From NCBI GenBank assembly GCA_016197405.1, contig JACPVR010000001.1, positions 124,001-188,000 on the forward strand: 64,000 bases of DNA, given 5' to 3'. The notes below the pieces were generated by a model. It was not told where the DNA came from and did not search any database. It saw nothing but the letters and a program-made list of their open reading frames with translations. This DNA is from Mycobacterium sp. (GTDB lineage: Bacteria > Actinomycetota > Actinomycetes > Mycobacteriales > Mycobacteriaceae). Both the position numbers and the translations under genes were made by a program. Positions 35,553 to 45,924 of the stretch are shown here, in pieces; positions within the stretch are counted from its first letter, which is position 1, and every line of letters begins with the position of its first letter.

Positions 35553-36972
35553 ACGGCGCATACCCGACGGCGGCCTTGACCTCCAGGTACTCGTCGAAAC
35601 CGGAATCGCCCCACTCACGCCCATTGCCGCTGCGCTTGTAGCCGCCGAACGGTGCGGCGATGTCGAAGGCGTGATTGATGGCTACCGAACCCGCGCGGAT
35701 CCTGCGCGCCACCGCACGCGCCTGGTCCTGATCGGCTGCCGAGACATATCCCGCCAGACCGTAATCGGTGTCGTTGGCGATATCGACCGCGTTGTCCAGG
35801 TCGTCATAGCCGAGGATGCACAGCACCGGGCCGAATATCTCCTCACGCGCGATCACCATGTCGTTGGTGACGTCGGCGAAGACCGTCGGCTTGACGAAGT
35901 AGCCGGCGTCCAGCCCGTCGGGCCTGCCGGTGCCGCCGACGACGAGCGTGGCGCCCTCGTCGATCCCCTGCTGGATCAGGCGCTGGATCTTGTCGTACTG
36001 CGCCTTGGAGGCGACCGGCCCGATCGCCGATTTGTCCGCGAGATCGCCCACCGTCACACCCGATCCGACCTGCTGCGCGATCGCGATGGCCTCGTCCATC
36101 CGGGACTTGGGAACCAGCATGCGCGACGGCGCATTACAGCTCTGCCCACTGTTGAGCATCATCACCCTGACGCCCGCCGCGACCCCCTTGGCGAAACCGT
36201 CGTCGTCGAGGACGATGTTGGGGCTCTTACCGCCGAGCTCCTGACTGACGCGCTTGACCGTCGGTGCGGCGTTGCGGGCCACCTCGATACCGGCGCGCGT
36301 CGACCCGGTGAAGGACACCATGTCGATATCGGGGTGCCTCGAGATCGCCGCTCCGACCCCCTGCCCGTCGCCGAAAACCATGTTGAAAACGCCCGCCGGA
36401 ACGCCTGCGGCGGCGAGGATCTCGGCGAAGATCTGGGCCGAGTACGGTGCGACCTCCGACGGTTTGAGGACCATGGTGCAGCCGGTGGCCAACGCCGGGT
36501 AGACCTTGACCGCGATCTGATTGAGCGGCCAGTTCCACGGTGTGATCAGGCCGCAGACCCCGACGGGTTCCTTCATCAGCAAGGTCGATCCGCGCTGCTC
36601 GTCGAATTCGAAGGCGGTGAGCACGTCGATCGCGGTGGCGAGGTGTCCCAGACCGAGATTCACCTGGGGTCCGGCCGCCAGTCCGGGCGGGGCACCCATT
36701 TCTTCGCTCACCGCATCGGCCAGGTCGCCGGCACGTTTCTGATATTCGGCGAGGATGGCACCGAGTAGCGCCAGGCGCTGCTGTTTGGTGGTCTGCGACC
36801 ACGAGCCGAAAGCCCGGCGGGCGGCGAGCACCGCGAGGTCGACATCCTCGGCGGAACCGTTGGAGATGCGGCCGGACACCTTCTCCGTGCGTGGGTCGTC
36901 GACGTCGATGGTGTCGGGACGCACCGGGTCGACCCACTGACCGTCGATATAGAACTTCAGGTATTCGCGCAT
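35551..36972 (-). CDS. NAD(P)-dependent aldehyde dehydrogenase
   Basis: 473 residues. Landmarks are the N-terminal YIDGQWVDPVRPDTIDV, the nucleotide region GLITPWNWPLNQIAVKVYP, FTGSTRAGIEV, the general-base Glu in VSQELGGKSPNIVL (about 244) and the catalytic Cys in SGQSCNAPSRMLV (about 277), then EIFGPVLCILGYDD. It oxidises an aldehyde to the acid in the cytoplasm. It lies in the 'Rv2075c-Rv2088' slot of M. tuberculosis, where other genes are found, so it is accessory here. No substrate is implied by its neighbours. Confidence 0.92.
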   Translation of the reverse strand: MREYLKFYIDGQWVDPVRPDTIDVDDPRTEKVSGRISNGSAEDVDLAVLAARRAFGSWSQTTKQQRLALLGAILAEYQKRAGDLADAVSEEMGAPPGLAAGPQVNLGLGHLATAIDVLTAFEFDEQRGSTLLMKEPVGVCGLITPWNWPLNQIAVKVYPALATGCTMVLKPSEVAPYSAQIFAEILAAAGVPAGVFNMVFGDGQGVGAAISRHPDIDMVSFTGSTRAGIEVARNAAPTVKRVSQELGGKSPNIVLDDDGFAKGVAAGVRVMMLNSGQSCNAPSRMLVPKSRMDEAIAIAQQVGSGVTVGDLADKSAIGPVASKAQYDKIQRLIQQGIDEGATLVVGGTGRPDGLDAGYFVKPTVFADVTNDMVIAREEIFGPVLCILGYDDLDNAVDIANDTDYGLAGYVSAADQDQARAVARRIRAGSVAINHAFDIAAPFGGYKRSGNGREWGDSGFDEYLEVKAAVGYAP

Positions 36973-37040
36973 GCCGACAACTCTTCCCTATCGAACTGCG
37001 CAGCGACCCTGAATTCGCATCGGCGGGCGTCCCGGCACCC

Positions 37041-38165
37041 TCAGAGCGGCACCACGATAAGATCGTGTGGCCGGTTGTTGACCGATTCGGCGCCGTCCTC
37101 GGTGACGATGACGATGTCCTCGATCCGGGCGCCCCAGTTGCCCGGGAAGTAGATTCCGGGCTCGACCGAGAACGCCATCCCGGGCTGCAATGGGAGCTCG
37201 TTTCCGGCGACGATGTAGGGCTCCTCGTGCACCGAGAGGCCGATACCGTGGCCGGTGCGGTGGACGAAGTACTCGGCCAGCCCGGCCTCGGCAAGCACTC
37301 CGCGCGCCGCGGCATCGATCTGCTCGGCGGTCACGCCGGGCCGAACCGCGTCGACGGCGACCCGTTGTGCGCGCTGCAGGACCGAATACTGCTGGGCCAC
37401 TTCCGCACTCGGCTCGCCGAGACTGTAGGTCCGGGTGGAGTCCGAGTTGTAGCCGGGTTCGTACGGACCGCCGATGTCGACGACGACGATATCGCCGGCC
37501 TGCAGTTCCCGATCCGAGACCTCGTGGTGCGGATCGGCACCGTGTGGACCCGATCCCACGATGATGAACGCCGCCGCCGAATGCCCCTCGGCGACGATGG
37601 CTTGCTCGATATCGGCGGCGACCTCGGCCTCGGTTCGTCCCGGCACCAGGAATTCCGGGACCCGGGCGTGGACGCGGTCGATCGCCGCGCCGGCCTTGCG
37701 CAGGGCGTCGACCTCGGCGGGGTCCTTGACCATCCGTAGGGTGCGCAGCACGTCGGTGGCCAGTACCGGTGTGGCTCCGAGCTTTTCGGCCAACGGCAGC
37801 AGGTGCAGGGCCGGCATCGCATCGGTGACCGCGGTGGCCACCGGTGCACCGCCCAGCGCCGAGACCACCAGGGCGTAGGGATCCTCGCCGTCGACCCAGT
37901 CCTGTACCGCAAGACCCAGTTCGACGACCGCCGATTCGCGCAGCGCCGCCAGTTCCAGCCGCGGCACCACCACGGTCGGCTCGCCCGACACCGGGATCAC
38001 CAGTGCGGTCAGCCGCTCGAAGGTCTGCGCGCGGGAGCCCACGAGATATCGCAGGTCGTAGCCCGGCGTGATGATCAGACCGGCCAATCCGGCATCGGCG
38101 GCGGCTTTCGCGGCCGCCTGCAACCGATCGGCATAGACACCTGTTTCGAAACGGGCGGGAGTCAT
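37041..38165 (-). CDS. pepE: Xaa-Pro dipeptidase, M24 family (PepE)
   Basis: 374 residues. N-terminal creatinase-like domain, then the metal-dependent pita-bread fold. Metal ligands: Asp in IVVDIGGPYEPGYNSDSTRTY, His in HRTGHGIGLSVHEEPYI, and Glu in MAFSVEPGIYFPGNWG and GARIEDIVIVTEDG. It hydrolyses the X-Pro bond of dipeptides. The positional counterpart is M. tuberculosis Rv2089c. It is divergent from a TetR gene with 61 bases between starts; the palindrome there belongs to the TetR side. Confidence 0.94.
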   Translation of the reverse strand: MTPARFETGVYADRLQAAAKAAADAGLAGLIITPGYDLRYLVGSRAQTFERLTALVIPVSGEPTVVVPRLELAALRESAVVELGLAVQDWVDGEDPYALVVSALGGAPVATAVTDAMPALHLLPLAEKLGATPVLATDVLRTLRMVKDPAEVDALRKAGAAIDRVHARVPEFLVPGRTEAEVAADIEQAIVAEGHSAAAFIIVGSGPHGADPHHEVSDRELQAGDIVVVDIGGPYEPGYNSDSTRTYSLGEPSAEVAQQYSVLQRAQRVAVDAVRPGVTAEQIDAAARGVLAEAGLAEYFVHRTGHGIGLSVHEEPYIVAGNELPLQPGMAFSVEPGIYFPGNWGARIEDIVIVTEDGAESVNNRPHDLIVVPL

Positions 38166-38210
38166 GGTCCCAAGGTTAGCGGGCAGAGCCCTGTCGTTAA
38201 CTGATCAACT

Positions 38211-38226
38211 GATCTAATATTAGATC
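38211..38226. promoter_or_regulatory. 16-bp perfect palindrome abutting a TetR start codon
   Basis: GATCTAATATTAGATC is an exact palindrome that ends one base before the GTG start at 38227. CTGATC is repeated at 38201-38206 and 38209-38214 next to it. The AT-rich core is unusual in this GC-rich DNA. This is a strong candidate autoregulatory operator of the adjacent TetR, which would block translation-start or transcription of the TetR-glycosyltransferase unit. Confidence 0.65.
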
Positions 38227-38847
38227 GTGCGATCAAAAAACCCCACCTTCATCCAATCGGCGCGCCGGGCCCAGATCGTGCAATGCGCCATCGAGGTGGT
38301 CGCCGAAGTCGGCTGGCAGCAGGCATCGATCCGCAGGATCGCCGACCGGGTGGGTGTCGCGATGAGCGCGGTGCTCTACCACTTCGGCACCAAGGACAAC
38401 CTGGTCGAGGCCATCATCGAGGAGATGTACCGCGCGGCACTGGCCGTCATCGCCCCAGCGGTACAGGCCGAATCGACGGCCGCCGGAAAACTCGCCGCCT
38501 ACATCCGGGCCAACGTGCGCTATTTCGACACCCACCGCACCCACCTGACGGCGTTGACGCAGATCAGCGCGAGTCATCAGCCCGGCGACGGGCGGCGACT
38601 CGACCAGCTGGGCCTGCCTCCCGAACTTGCCGAGCAGGTGGCCGAACTCGACCCGGTGGCGATACTCGTTGCCGGACAACGCGATGGCGAGTTCGGCGAC
38701 TTCTCCGCCGAGTCGATGGGAATCGCATTGCGCGGCGCCGTCAACGCGGCGGTGGAGAAGATCTTGCATGATCCCGATTTCGACGCCCCCGCCTATGGCG
38801 AAGACCTGGTGGCCGTCTTCGCAACCGCAACCGGGGCACAGCGATGA
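38227..38847 (+). CDS. TetR family regulator controlling a glycosyltransferase
   Basis: 206 residues, GTG start. The helix-turn-helix is IRRIADRVGVAMSAVLYHFGTKDNLVEAIIEEM (about 36-68), standard TetR. The ligand domain is 'TetR_C'-like with ANVRYFDTHRTHLTALTQI and later AVNAAVEKILHDPDF. Its start codon follows directly after a 16-bp palindrome, so it probably represses itself and the glycosyltransferase, with which it overlaps by four bases (ATGA). The inducer is probably the glycosyltransferase substrate or a toxic compound, which is a guess. Confidence 0.87.
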   Translation: MRSKNPTFIQSARRAQIVQCAIEVVAEVGWQQASIRRIADRVGVAMSAVLYHFGTKDNLVEAIIEEMYRAALAVIAPAVQAESTAAGKLAAYIRANVRYFDTHRTHLTALTQISASHQPGDGRRLDQLGLPPELAEQVAELDPVAILVAGQRDGEFGDFSAESMGIALRGAVNAAVEKILHDPDFDAPAYGEDLVAVFATATGAQR

Positions 38848-40085
38848 GCGCGGTGGTGATCATCGCGGTCGGCAGTCGCGGCGATGTCGCACCGCTGACC
38901 GGGGTGGGAGTGCGCCTGAGCCAGGCCGGCCACCAGGTGACCATGGTGGCCTACCCGCCCTTCGGCACGATGATCACCGACTGCGGTCTGCGATTCCGTG
39001 CGCTGCCCGCCGATCTCGATCCGGCAGCCGGCGGCGAGGTCTCCCCGGTGAAGGAGCTTGCCGCATTCGCCGCACCGGCCGGGATGCGCGCGCTGGGCAG
39101 TGACATCGTGGCCGCGGTGCGCGACGAGCCGTGCGACATCCTGTTGCTCTCGCCCTTTGCCGAGCTCGCCGGACATGCCCTGGCCGAGGCCAAAGGCGTT
39201 CCCGCGCTGGGTGTCCGACTACAACCGCTGTCGGCGACCGCAACATATCCGCCGGCGGTGCTCGGCGCGTGGTCGGCAGGAGCTGCCGGGAACCGACTGG
39301 CCGCCGATGCCGGCAGCTGGATCGTCGATCGCCTCTATGGTGGCGTCGTCGCCGATCTTCGGCGTCGGCTCGGGCTGCCGAACACCTCCGCCAGGGCGCT
39401 ACGGGCCGCCCGCACCCGAGCCCATTGGCCGATACTGCACGGCTATTCACCGGCCGTCGCGCCGCGCCCGGCCGACTGGCGGCCGGGGTTGGAGGTCACC
39501 GGATACTGGTGGCCTGCGCCGACGGCGGGCTGGCTGCCGCCCGCCTCACTCGGCGAGTTCCTCGCTGCCGGAAGTCCGCCGGTGTTCGTCGGATTCGGCA
39601 GCATGATGACCACGCCGAAACGCGCTGCCCAGCTGTCCGAACTCATCGGGACGGCGGCACGCACTGCCGGCGTGCGCGTCATCGTCCAGACCGGGTGGAC
39701 CGGACTCGATATCGTCGATCACGACATGCTGACGATCGGCGACACCCCACACGACTGGCTATTTCCGCGAGTGGCCGCTGTCGCCCATCACTGCGGCGCG
39801 GGCACCACGGCCGCGGGGTTGCGCGCGGGTGTGCCCACCATTGCGCTGCCGGCCTACGGGGACGGCCCGTTCTGGGCGAACCGCCTCGCCGCACTCGGCG
39901 TGAGCGCGGGCACCATCGCACAGCGCCGCCTGAATGCCGAGCGGTTGGCCGCGGCCATGCGAACCGCGGTCGACGAACCCGATCTGCGACACCGCGCACA
40001 CGCCGTTGCCCGCACACTGTCCGGCGAGGACGGCGCAGGTCGCGTGGTGTCCGTCGTCGAATCCCTGCTCGGCCGATCCACCTAG
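38844..40085 (+). CDS. GT1 (UDP-glycosyltransferase/sterol glucosyltransferase-like)
   Basis: 413 residues, GT-B fold. N-terminal half: [19 protein letters not shown], with the GxxxGDVxP motif of antibiotic and sterol glucosyltransferases, and [14 protein letters not shown]-terminal half: [19 protein letters not shown] (about 314-332) and [16 protein letters not shown], the donor-binding signature of family 1. It transfers a sugar to a hydrophobic acceptor and could inactivate a xenobiotic or decorate a lipid. It is co-transcribed with a TetR regulator. No signal peptide is seen, so it acts in the cytoplasm or at the inner membrane face. Confidence 0.85.
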   Translation: MSAVVIIAVGSRGDVAPLTGVGVRLSQAGHQVTMVAYPPFGTMITDCGLRFRALPADLDPAAGGEVSPVKELAAFAAPAGMRALGSDIVAAVRDEPCDILLLSPFAELAGHALAEAKGVPALGVRLQPLSATATYPPAVLGAWSAGAAGNRLAADAGSWIVDRLYGGVVADLRRRLGLPNTSARALRAARTRAHWPILHGYSPAVAPRPADWRPGLEVTGYWWPAPTAGWLPPASLGEFLAAGSPPVFVGFGSMMTTPKRAAQLSELIGTAARTAGVRVIVQTGWTGLDIVDHDMLTIGDTPHDWLFPRVAAVAHHCGAGTTAAGLRAGVPTIALPAYGDGPFWANRLAALGVSAGTIAQRRLNAERLAAAMRTAVDEPDLRHRAHAVARTLSGEDGAGRVVSVVESLLGRST

Positions 40086-40122
40086 GAGAGAGCGCCCGAT
40101 TCGACAATGGTTGGCTAGAGGT

Positions 40123-41088
40123 ATGACGACCCCGGCTGCTCCCCTGGTCCTGCTCGACGGCGCCAGTATGTGGTTCCGCTCCTATTTCGGCGTGCCGTCC
40201 TCGGTCACCGCACCGGACGGTCGACCGGTCAACGCCGTCCGCGGTTTCATCGACGCGATGGCCACCGTGATAACCCGGCACCGCCCCGGCCGGCTGGTGG
40301 TGTGCCTGGACCTGGACTGGCGCCCGCAGTGGCGGGTCGATCTGATCCCGTCGTACAAGGCGCACCGCGTCGAGCAGGAAGTCAGCGGTTCGGCACCCGA
40401 TGTCGAAGAGGTGCCCGATGACCTCACCCCGCAGGTCGAGATGATCGCCGAACTGCTCGACGCATTCGGCATCGCGACCGGCGGCGCGCCGGGATTCGAG
40501 GCCGATGACGTGCTGGGCACCCTTGCCGCACAGGAGGATCGGGATCCGGTGGTGGTCGTCAGCGGCGACCGCGATCTGCTGCAGGTGGTCACCGACGAAC
40601 CGGTCGCGATCCGGGTGCTCTACCTGGGCAAGGGCCTGGCCAAGGCGATCCTGTGGGGTCCCGACGAGGTCGCCGAGAAGTACGGTCTACCCGTCGACCG
40701 CGCCGGCGCCGCCTACGCCGAGCTGGCGGTGTTGCGCGGTGACCCCTCCGACGGACTGCCCGGTGTCCCGGGCATCGGTGAGAAGACCGCGTCGACGCTG
40801 ATATCGCAGCATGGCTCGTTGGAGTCCCTGCTGACCGCGGCCGCCGACCCGAAATCGACTGTGTCCAAAGGAATCCGGAGCAAACTCGCCACCGCTTCGG
40901 ATTATCTGGACGCGGCGGGCCCGGTGGTTCGGGTGGCAACCGACGCCCCGGTGACGCTGTCGACGGCCACCGACGTGCTGCCGCTGGCCGCCGACGATCC
41001 GAAACGGGTCGCCGCGTTGGCAACCGAGTACGGAGTCACCTCGTCGATCGGGCGGTTACAGAAAGCCCTCGACGCGCTGGACGGCTGA
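40123..41088 (+). CDS. 5'-3' exonuclease (Rv2090-like)
   Basis: 321 residues from ATG 40123, resembling the 5' nuclease domain of DNA polymerase I and FEN-1. N-terminal [18 protein letters not shown] and [13 protein letters not shown] carry metal-binding acids, then [13 protein letters not shown] and [14 protein letters not shown]. The H3TH helix region is [29 protein letters not shown]. It probably removes RNA primers or flaps. Counterpart of M. tuberculosis Rv2090, which lies between pepE and helY as here. The upstream frame at 39934 is in the glycosyltransferase and is not used. Confidence 0.92.
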   Translation: MTTPAAPLVLLDGASMWFRSYFGVPSSVTAPDGRPVNAVRGFIDAMATVITRHRPGRLVVCLDLDWRPQWRVDLIPSYKAHRVEQEVSGSAPDVEEVPDDLTPQVEMIAELLDAFGIATGGAPGFEADDVLGTLAAQEDRDPVVVVSGDRDLLQVVTDEPVAIRVLYLGKGLAKAILWGPDEVAEKYGLPVDRAGAAYAELAVLRGDPSDGLPGVPGIGEKTASTLISQHGSLESLLTAAADPKSTVSKGIRSKLATASDYLDAAGPVVRVATDAPVTLSTATDVLPLAADDPKRVAALATEYGVTSSIGRLQKALDALDG

Positions 41089-41092
41089 CCGA

Positions 41093-41908
41093 CTACTTGG
41101 GCCTGCCGACCTCGTAGGTGCCCTTGTCATCCTGGAATGTGACGGTGACCTGGCGCTTGGTGCCGTCGATGCTCACCTCGCAGGTGAAGGTATCGCCCTT
41201 GCGCACCGTCGGGTTCTGCCCGTTGTTGCACTTGACGTCCTTGACGTTCTTGGCGCCGTAACCGTTGGATTCATCCGACAGGATCTGCTGCACACCCGAC
41301 TGCGCCTTGCTGACGTCGAGCTTGGTCGTCATGAAGAAACCGGGCTTCCAGAAACCGAGCACCAGGACCACCGCGACGATGATCGCGGCGAGAACACCCA
41401 GGATGGTTCCGATGGCAGCCATCGAGTTCTTCGACGAACCGGCCTCGGGAGCCCCGAACGGCGGCTGGCCGTACTGCCCGGGCTGACCGTACTGCGGGGG
41501 TTGTCCGTACTGACCGGGCTGACCGTACTGCGGCGGCTGACCGTACTGACCGGGCTGGCCCGGCTGCCCGGGTTGACCCGGCTGGCCGTATTGCGGCTGC
41601 CCGTAAGGAGGTTGTCCGTATTGCGGCTGCCCGTAGGCGGTCGGCTGCTGATACGTCGGCTGCTGGCCGTAACCCGGCGCCGGCGGAGGCGGCGTGTAGC
41701 CGGGCGTCGACGGCGGCGGTGTGTACGACGGGTACTGCTGCGGCGTATACGCGGGAGTCTGCCAAGCCGAGTTCTGGTCACCGCCGGTGGGCGGCTGCCA
41801 ACCCGAGGATTCCGGAGCCGGGGCCTGCGTCGGCTCCGAGGTGCCGTCGGCCGGCTGCTCGGAATCCGGGTACGGCTGCGTTGGGTCGGATCCCTGGGGT
41901 CCGCTCAT
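41093..41908 (-). CDS. DUF4333 membrane protein with Pro/Gln/Tyr-rich tail (Rv2091c-like)
   Basis: 271 residues. Residues 1 to about 150 are low-complexity, with a run of YGQPxx repeats. One membrane helix ([20 protein letters not shown], about 162-181) follows, and an outside domain of DUF4333 type with Cys in [21 protein letters not shown]. The topology is probably cytoplasmic tail, helix, external domain. GGAGAG lies just before the ATG. It is downstream of helY on the same strand. The positional counterpart is Rv2091c. Function unknown; a cell-envelope role is a guess. Confidence 0.85.
   Translation of the reverse strand: MSGPQGSDPTQPYPDSEQPADGTSEPTQAPAPESSGWQPPTGGDQNSAWQTPAYTPQQYPSYTPPPSTPGYTPPPPAPGYGQQPTYQQPTAYGQPQYGQPPYGQPQYGQPGQPGQPGQPGQYGQPPQYGQPGQYGQPPQYGQPGQYGQPPFGAPEAGSSKNSMAAIGTILGVLAAIIVAVVLVLGFWKPGFFMTTKLDVSKAQSGVQQILSDESNGYGAKNVKDVKCNNGQNPTVRKGDTFTCEVSIDGTKRQVTVTFQDDKGTYEVGRPK
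41460..41640. repeat. YGQP-type codon repeats in the DUF4333 membrane protein
   Basis: Degenerate 15-21-base units encode [13 protein letters not shown] and YGQPGQ stretches in tandem. This is a coding low-complexity region and not a CRISPR array: there are no equal spacers and the frame is kept. Confidence 0.8.
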
Positions 41909-41956
41909 CGTCTCTCCTCAATGTCAGGTGACCTCAACCGTAGCGTTTGCAACACC

Positions 41957-44700
41957 CTACCCGCCATCAACAGCGACGACGCCGCGCCGCATGTCGTCGA
42001 TGGCGCGTTTCGCCGCCGCGCGAACGGCCGCATCCGGGGACGCGATACGCACCTGATCCAGCAGGTCGAGCACCTGCCGGCACCAGCGCACGAAATCCCC
42101 GGCCGACAGCGGCGTTCCGCTTCCGCTGACGTCTGCGGCCTCCAGCGAAGCGGCCAGATCGCCGGTGGTCGCCCAGCGGTACGCCACCGCCGCGAAGCCC
42201 TCATCGGGCTGTCGTGACGGCGCGATCCGGTGCCGGTTCTCGTCGGTGCGCAACTGCGCCGCCAGGCGCTGGGTGGTCTGCAGCGCGCGCCGCAGTGCCA
42301 CCGTCGGCGGATTCGACATCTGCGGTGACGGACCGTCGCTGCCGCGCGATTCGTACACCACCGCCGACACCACCGCGGCCAGCTCGGCCGGTGCCAGATC
42401 CTTCCAGGCGCCGGTGCGCAGGCATTCGGCGACCAGCAGGTCGCTTTCGCTGTAGATCCTCGACAGCAGCCGGCCATCGTCGGTGGACTTCAGATCGCCC
42501 CCGCTGCCGCGCGTGGTGATGAAACCGCGTTCGGTCAGCAGTCCGACGATCCGGTCGAAGGTCCGGGCCAGCGAATTGGTGGCCGCTGCGATCTTCTCGC
42601 GCAGCTGGGTGTTCTCCCGTTCGACGCGCAGCAGCCGCTCCCGATCCGCGCGATCTCCTCGCGGTTGCCTGCCGCGTGCACCGGGTGGCGGCGCAGTTCG
42701 ATACGCAACAACGCCAATTCGGGATCCACGTCCTGGTCGCCGTCGTCACCGCTTCGGCGGCCCTTGCCGCGCGGCACCGCGAGACCGGCAGCCGCCGATC
42801 GCAGCGCCGAGGCCAGGTCGCGGCGCACCCGGGGCTGGCGGTGCTCGACCCGTTTGGGCAGCGACATGGTGCCGATCGGCGCGGCCGCCCCGGAGTAGTC
42901 CGCCGTCGAGATCCGGCCCGCCCAGCGATGTTCACTGAGCACCAGCGGCCGCGGGTCCTCATCGTCGTGGGCGGGTTCGAGCACTACGGCCAGTCCCCCG
43001 CGCCGACCCGAGGTCACGTTGATGATATCGCCGCGGCGTAGTGCCGCCAGTGCGTCGGTGGACGCTTGGCGGCGCTGCAGTCGCGACGAACGTGCTTGTG
43101 CCCGTTCCTTTTCCGAGATCTTCGCGCGCAGGCGCACATAATCCAGGGCTGCGCTGTCGGCACCGCCGAGCTCGGCGGCGATCTCGTCGCGCAGCTTCTC
43201 GCCGCGCTCGGCACCGCGCACCAGACCGACCACCGACCGGTCGGCCTGATACTGCGCGAACGAACGCTCCAGCAGCGCACGGGCCTGATCGGGTCCCATC
43301 TGGTGCACCAGGTTGATCGTCATGTTGTACGACGGCGCGAACGACGATTTCAGCGGGAACGTCCGGGTGGACGCCAGGCCGGCCACTTCGGCGGGCTCGA
43401 TGTCCGGGTGCCACAACACCACCGCGTGGCCCTCGACGTCGATACCGCGACGACCGGCGCGTCCGGTCAGCTGCGTGTACTCCCCCGGCGTCAGCGGCGC
43501 GTGCTGTTCACCGTTGAACTTCACCAGCCGTTCCAGCACCACCGTGCGGGCCGGCATGTTGATTCCCAGAGCCAATGTCTCGGTGGCGAATACCGCCTTC
43601 ACCAGCCCCGCGGTGAACAATTCCTCGACGGTGTGCCGGAAGATCGGCAGCATCCCGGCGTGGTGGGCGGCCAGTCCGCGCAGCAGCCCCTCACGCCACT
43701 CGTAATAGCCCAGCACGCCCAGGTCGGACTCCGGCAGATCTCCGCACCGGCGGTCGATGACCTCGGCGATGCGGGCCCGCTCGGAGTCGGTGGTCAGCCG
43801 CAGCGGCGAGCGCAGGCACTGCTTGACCGCGGCATCGCAACCGGCCCGGGAGAACACGAAAGTGATTGCGGGTAGCAGCCCTTCGCGATCCAGGGCGGTT
43901 ATCACATCGGGTCTCGACGGCGGCCGGAACAGCGTCGGCCGGTGGCCGCGGTTGGCGCCGCGGCCCCGCGGCTGCCAGTCCGAGAGCCGGTCGGCCTCCC
44001 GACGGTTGGCGATGTGGCGCACCAGGTCCGGGTCGACCAGCAGATTGTGTCTGGGGGTGTCGGCGTCGTAGTCGAAGAGGTCGAACAGCCGTTTACCGAC
44101 CAGCATGTGCTGCCACAGCGGCACCGGGCGGTGCTCGTCGACGATGACGGTGGTGTCGCCGCGCACGGTCTGGATCCAGCCGCCGAACTCCTCGGCATTG
44201 CTCACCGTCGCCGAAAGGCTGACCAGCCGCACCTCCTCGGGCAGGTGCAGGATCACCTCTTCCCACACCGCACCGCGCATCCGGTCGGCGAGAAAATGCA
44301 CCTCGTCCATCACGACATGGGAAAGACCTTGTAGTGCAGGTGAATCGGCGTAGAGCATGTTGCGCAGCACTTCGGTGGTCATGACCACCACCGGAGCGTC
44401 GGAGTTCACCGACTGGTCGCCGGTGAGCAGCCCGATGCGTTCGGGACCGTAACGGCGCACCAGGTCGGTGTGCTTCTGGTTGCTCAGCGCCTTGATCGGG
44501 GTGGTGTAGAAGCACTTACGGCCCGCCGCCAGTGCCAGGTGCACCGCGAACTCGCCGACGACGGTCTTGCCCGCGCCGGTGGGAGCGCACACCAGCACGC
44601 CGTGCCCACGCTCCAGCGCCTCGCAGGACCGCTGCTGAAAACCATCCAGGCCGAACGGCAGGTCGGCGGCGAACCGCCCCAGCTCAGGTGACGTCGTCAT
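41957..44700 (-). pseudogene. helY: ATP-dependent RNA helicase HelY, broken by a one-base frameshift
   Basis: Ski2/Mtr4-like DExH helicase, counterpart of Rv2092c (about 906 residues). From ATG 44698-44700: Walker A VCAPTGAGKT (about 38-47), the DEVH box VVMDEVHFL (about 129-137), SATVSNAEEF, then GLAAHHAGMLP and QLTGRAGRRGID. The frame is normal to Ile 686 near 42643, then gives a spurious tail (GSGCCASNGR...) and stops at 42535. The -1 frame, entered at 42643, continues without stops to TGA at 41957 and encodes the expected C-terminal helical (DSHCT-like) region: RERLLRVERENTQLREKIAA, then NSLARTFDRIVGLLTERGF. Restoring one base gives about 914 residues. It overlaps tatC by 17 bases. A sequencing error is at least as likely as a real mutation. 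Confidence 0.85.
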
Positions 44701-45610
44701 GGATGCTGCCGGCGGGAGCCACCGGCTCCGGCGAGTCGATGACCGAGGCGGTGTCGTCGGAGAGTTCTTCCCTGGCGGCTTGTTTGGCCTTGCGCCGGTC
44801 ATGGATGCGCGCCACCTGGATCGCCACCTCCAGCAGCAGTGTCAGCGCCAGACCGAGGGCCAGCATCGAGAACGGATCCTGTCCGGGGGTGGCGACCGCG
44901 GCGAAGGCGAAGACACCGAAGATCAGGCCGCGCCGCCAGGCCTTGAGCTTGTCGTAGCTGATGATGCCGACCAGGTTGAGCATGATGAGCAGCAGCGGGA
45001 ATTCGAATCCCACGCCGAATACCAGCAGCAGGTTGATCAGGAAGCTGAAGTACTGGTCGCCGGAGAGCGCGGTGACCTGCACATCGCTGCCCACCGTCAA
45101 CAGGAAATGCAACGCCTTGGACAACACCACGTAGGCCAGCACCGCGCCGCCGATGAAAAGCGTCGCCGCCGAGACCACGAATGCGACGGCGAAGCGGCGT
45201 TCCTTGGCATACAGACCGGGTGTGATGAACGCCCACAACTCGTAGAACCACACCGGGCAGGCCAGCACCACACCGGCCAGCAGGCCCACCTTGAGACGCA
45301 ACATGAACTGGTCGAACGGGGCGGTGGCCAGTAGTCGGCAGCCGCCGTCTGCACTGATATCGGCGCGCGCCGACGCCGGCAGCGAGCAATAGGGATGGCG
45401 CAGCCACTCGCCGAGGCTTTCCAGCCCGAACAACGTGTGGCCGTACCAGAAGAACCCGAGGATCGTGGTGACCACGATGGCCGCCATCGAGATCAGCAGG
45501 CGGGTCCGCAGCTCCCGGATGTGGTCGACGAGCGACATCGTCCCGTCGGGATTGGTCTTGCTGCGGCGGCGACGGGGATTGAGCCGCTTAACGACGCCGG
45601 GAGTCTTCAC
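44684..45610 (-). CDS. tatC: Sec-independent translocase subunit TatC
   Basis: 308 residues, GTG start. About six membrane helices, with the conserved [16 protein letters not shown] near residue 26 and [39 protein letters not shown], and [21 protein letters not shown]. TatC recognises twin-arginine signal peptides of folded exported proteins. It follows tatA with a 54-base gap. The charged C-terminal tail is longer than in E. coli. The order pafC-tatA-tatC-helY is conserved in mycobacteria. Confidence 0.96.
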   Translation of the reverse strand: MKTPGVVKRLNPRRRRSKTNPDGTMSLVDHIRELRTRLLISMAAIVVTTILGFFWYGHTLFGLESLGEWLRHPYCSLPASARADISADGGCRLLATAPFDQFMLRLKVGLLAGVVLACPVWFYELWAFITPGLYAKERRFAVAFVVSAATLFIGGAVLAYVVLSKALHFLLTVGSDVQVTALSGDQYFSFLINLLLVFGVGFEFPLLLIMLNLVGIISYDKLKAWRRGLIFGVFAFAAVATPGQDPFSMLALGLALTLLLEVAIQVARIHDRRKAKQAAREELSDDTASVIDSPEPVAPAGSIHDDVT

Positions 45611-45664
45611 AGGCGGGTATCGGTCGTGCCGCGCCGGCTGCCCGGCGGGCTGTCACTGGCCGGG

Positions 45665-45919
45665 TCAGGACGGGCGGACGTCGGTGTGGCCGGGCTCGGT
45701 GACCGGGGCTTGTACCCGTTCGGACTGCACCGGGGTGGCGGCAGGCGCCGACGGCGGCTGCTGCTCCTTACCGTCGTTCTGCAGTTCCTTGACCTCGGAC
45801 TTGAAAATTCGCAACGACTTGCCGAGTGACCGTGCCGCGTCGGGCAACCGCTTCGCCCCGAACAGCAGAATGATCACGACGGCAAGAATTGCCCAGTGCC
45901 ACGGACTCAGAGCGCCCAT
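45665..45919 (-). CDS. tatA: Twin-arginine translocase subunit TatA
   Basis: 84 residues from ATG 45917-45919 (MGALSPWHWAILAVVIILLF). One membrane helix, the GAKRLPDAARSLGKSLRIFK hinge and amphipathic helix, then a polar, Pro-rich tail. It forms the pore component with TatC. An earlier in-frame start would begin inside pafC and is rejected. It is five bases from the pafC stop, so almost certainly on the same transcript. Confidence 0.95.
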   Translation of the reverse strand: MGALSPWHWAILAVVIILLFGAKRLPDAARSLGKSLRIFKSEVKELQNDGKEQQPPSAPAATPVQSERVQAPVTEPGHTDVRPS

Positions 45920-45924
45920 TTCGG

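Noticed and set aside
41460..41640. CRISPR-like repeat array
   Set aside because: The periodicity follows codons for YGQP-type residues, the units are unequal, and there are no unique spacers.
41905..42477. 190-residue frame downstream of the helY stop
   Set aside because: It is in the wrong frame for HelY. The true C-terminal continuation is the frame ending at 41957, which has a recognisable HelY sequence.
42630..42650. Programmed -1 frameshifting in helY
   Set aside because: No X-XXY-YYZ slippery heptamer or downstream structure is seen near 42643, and HelY is encoded in one frame in related species.
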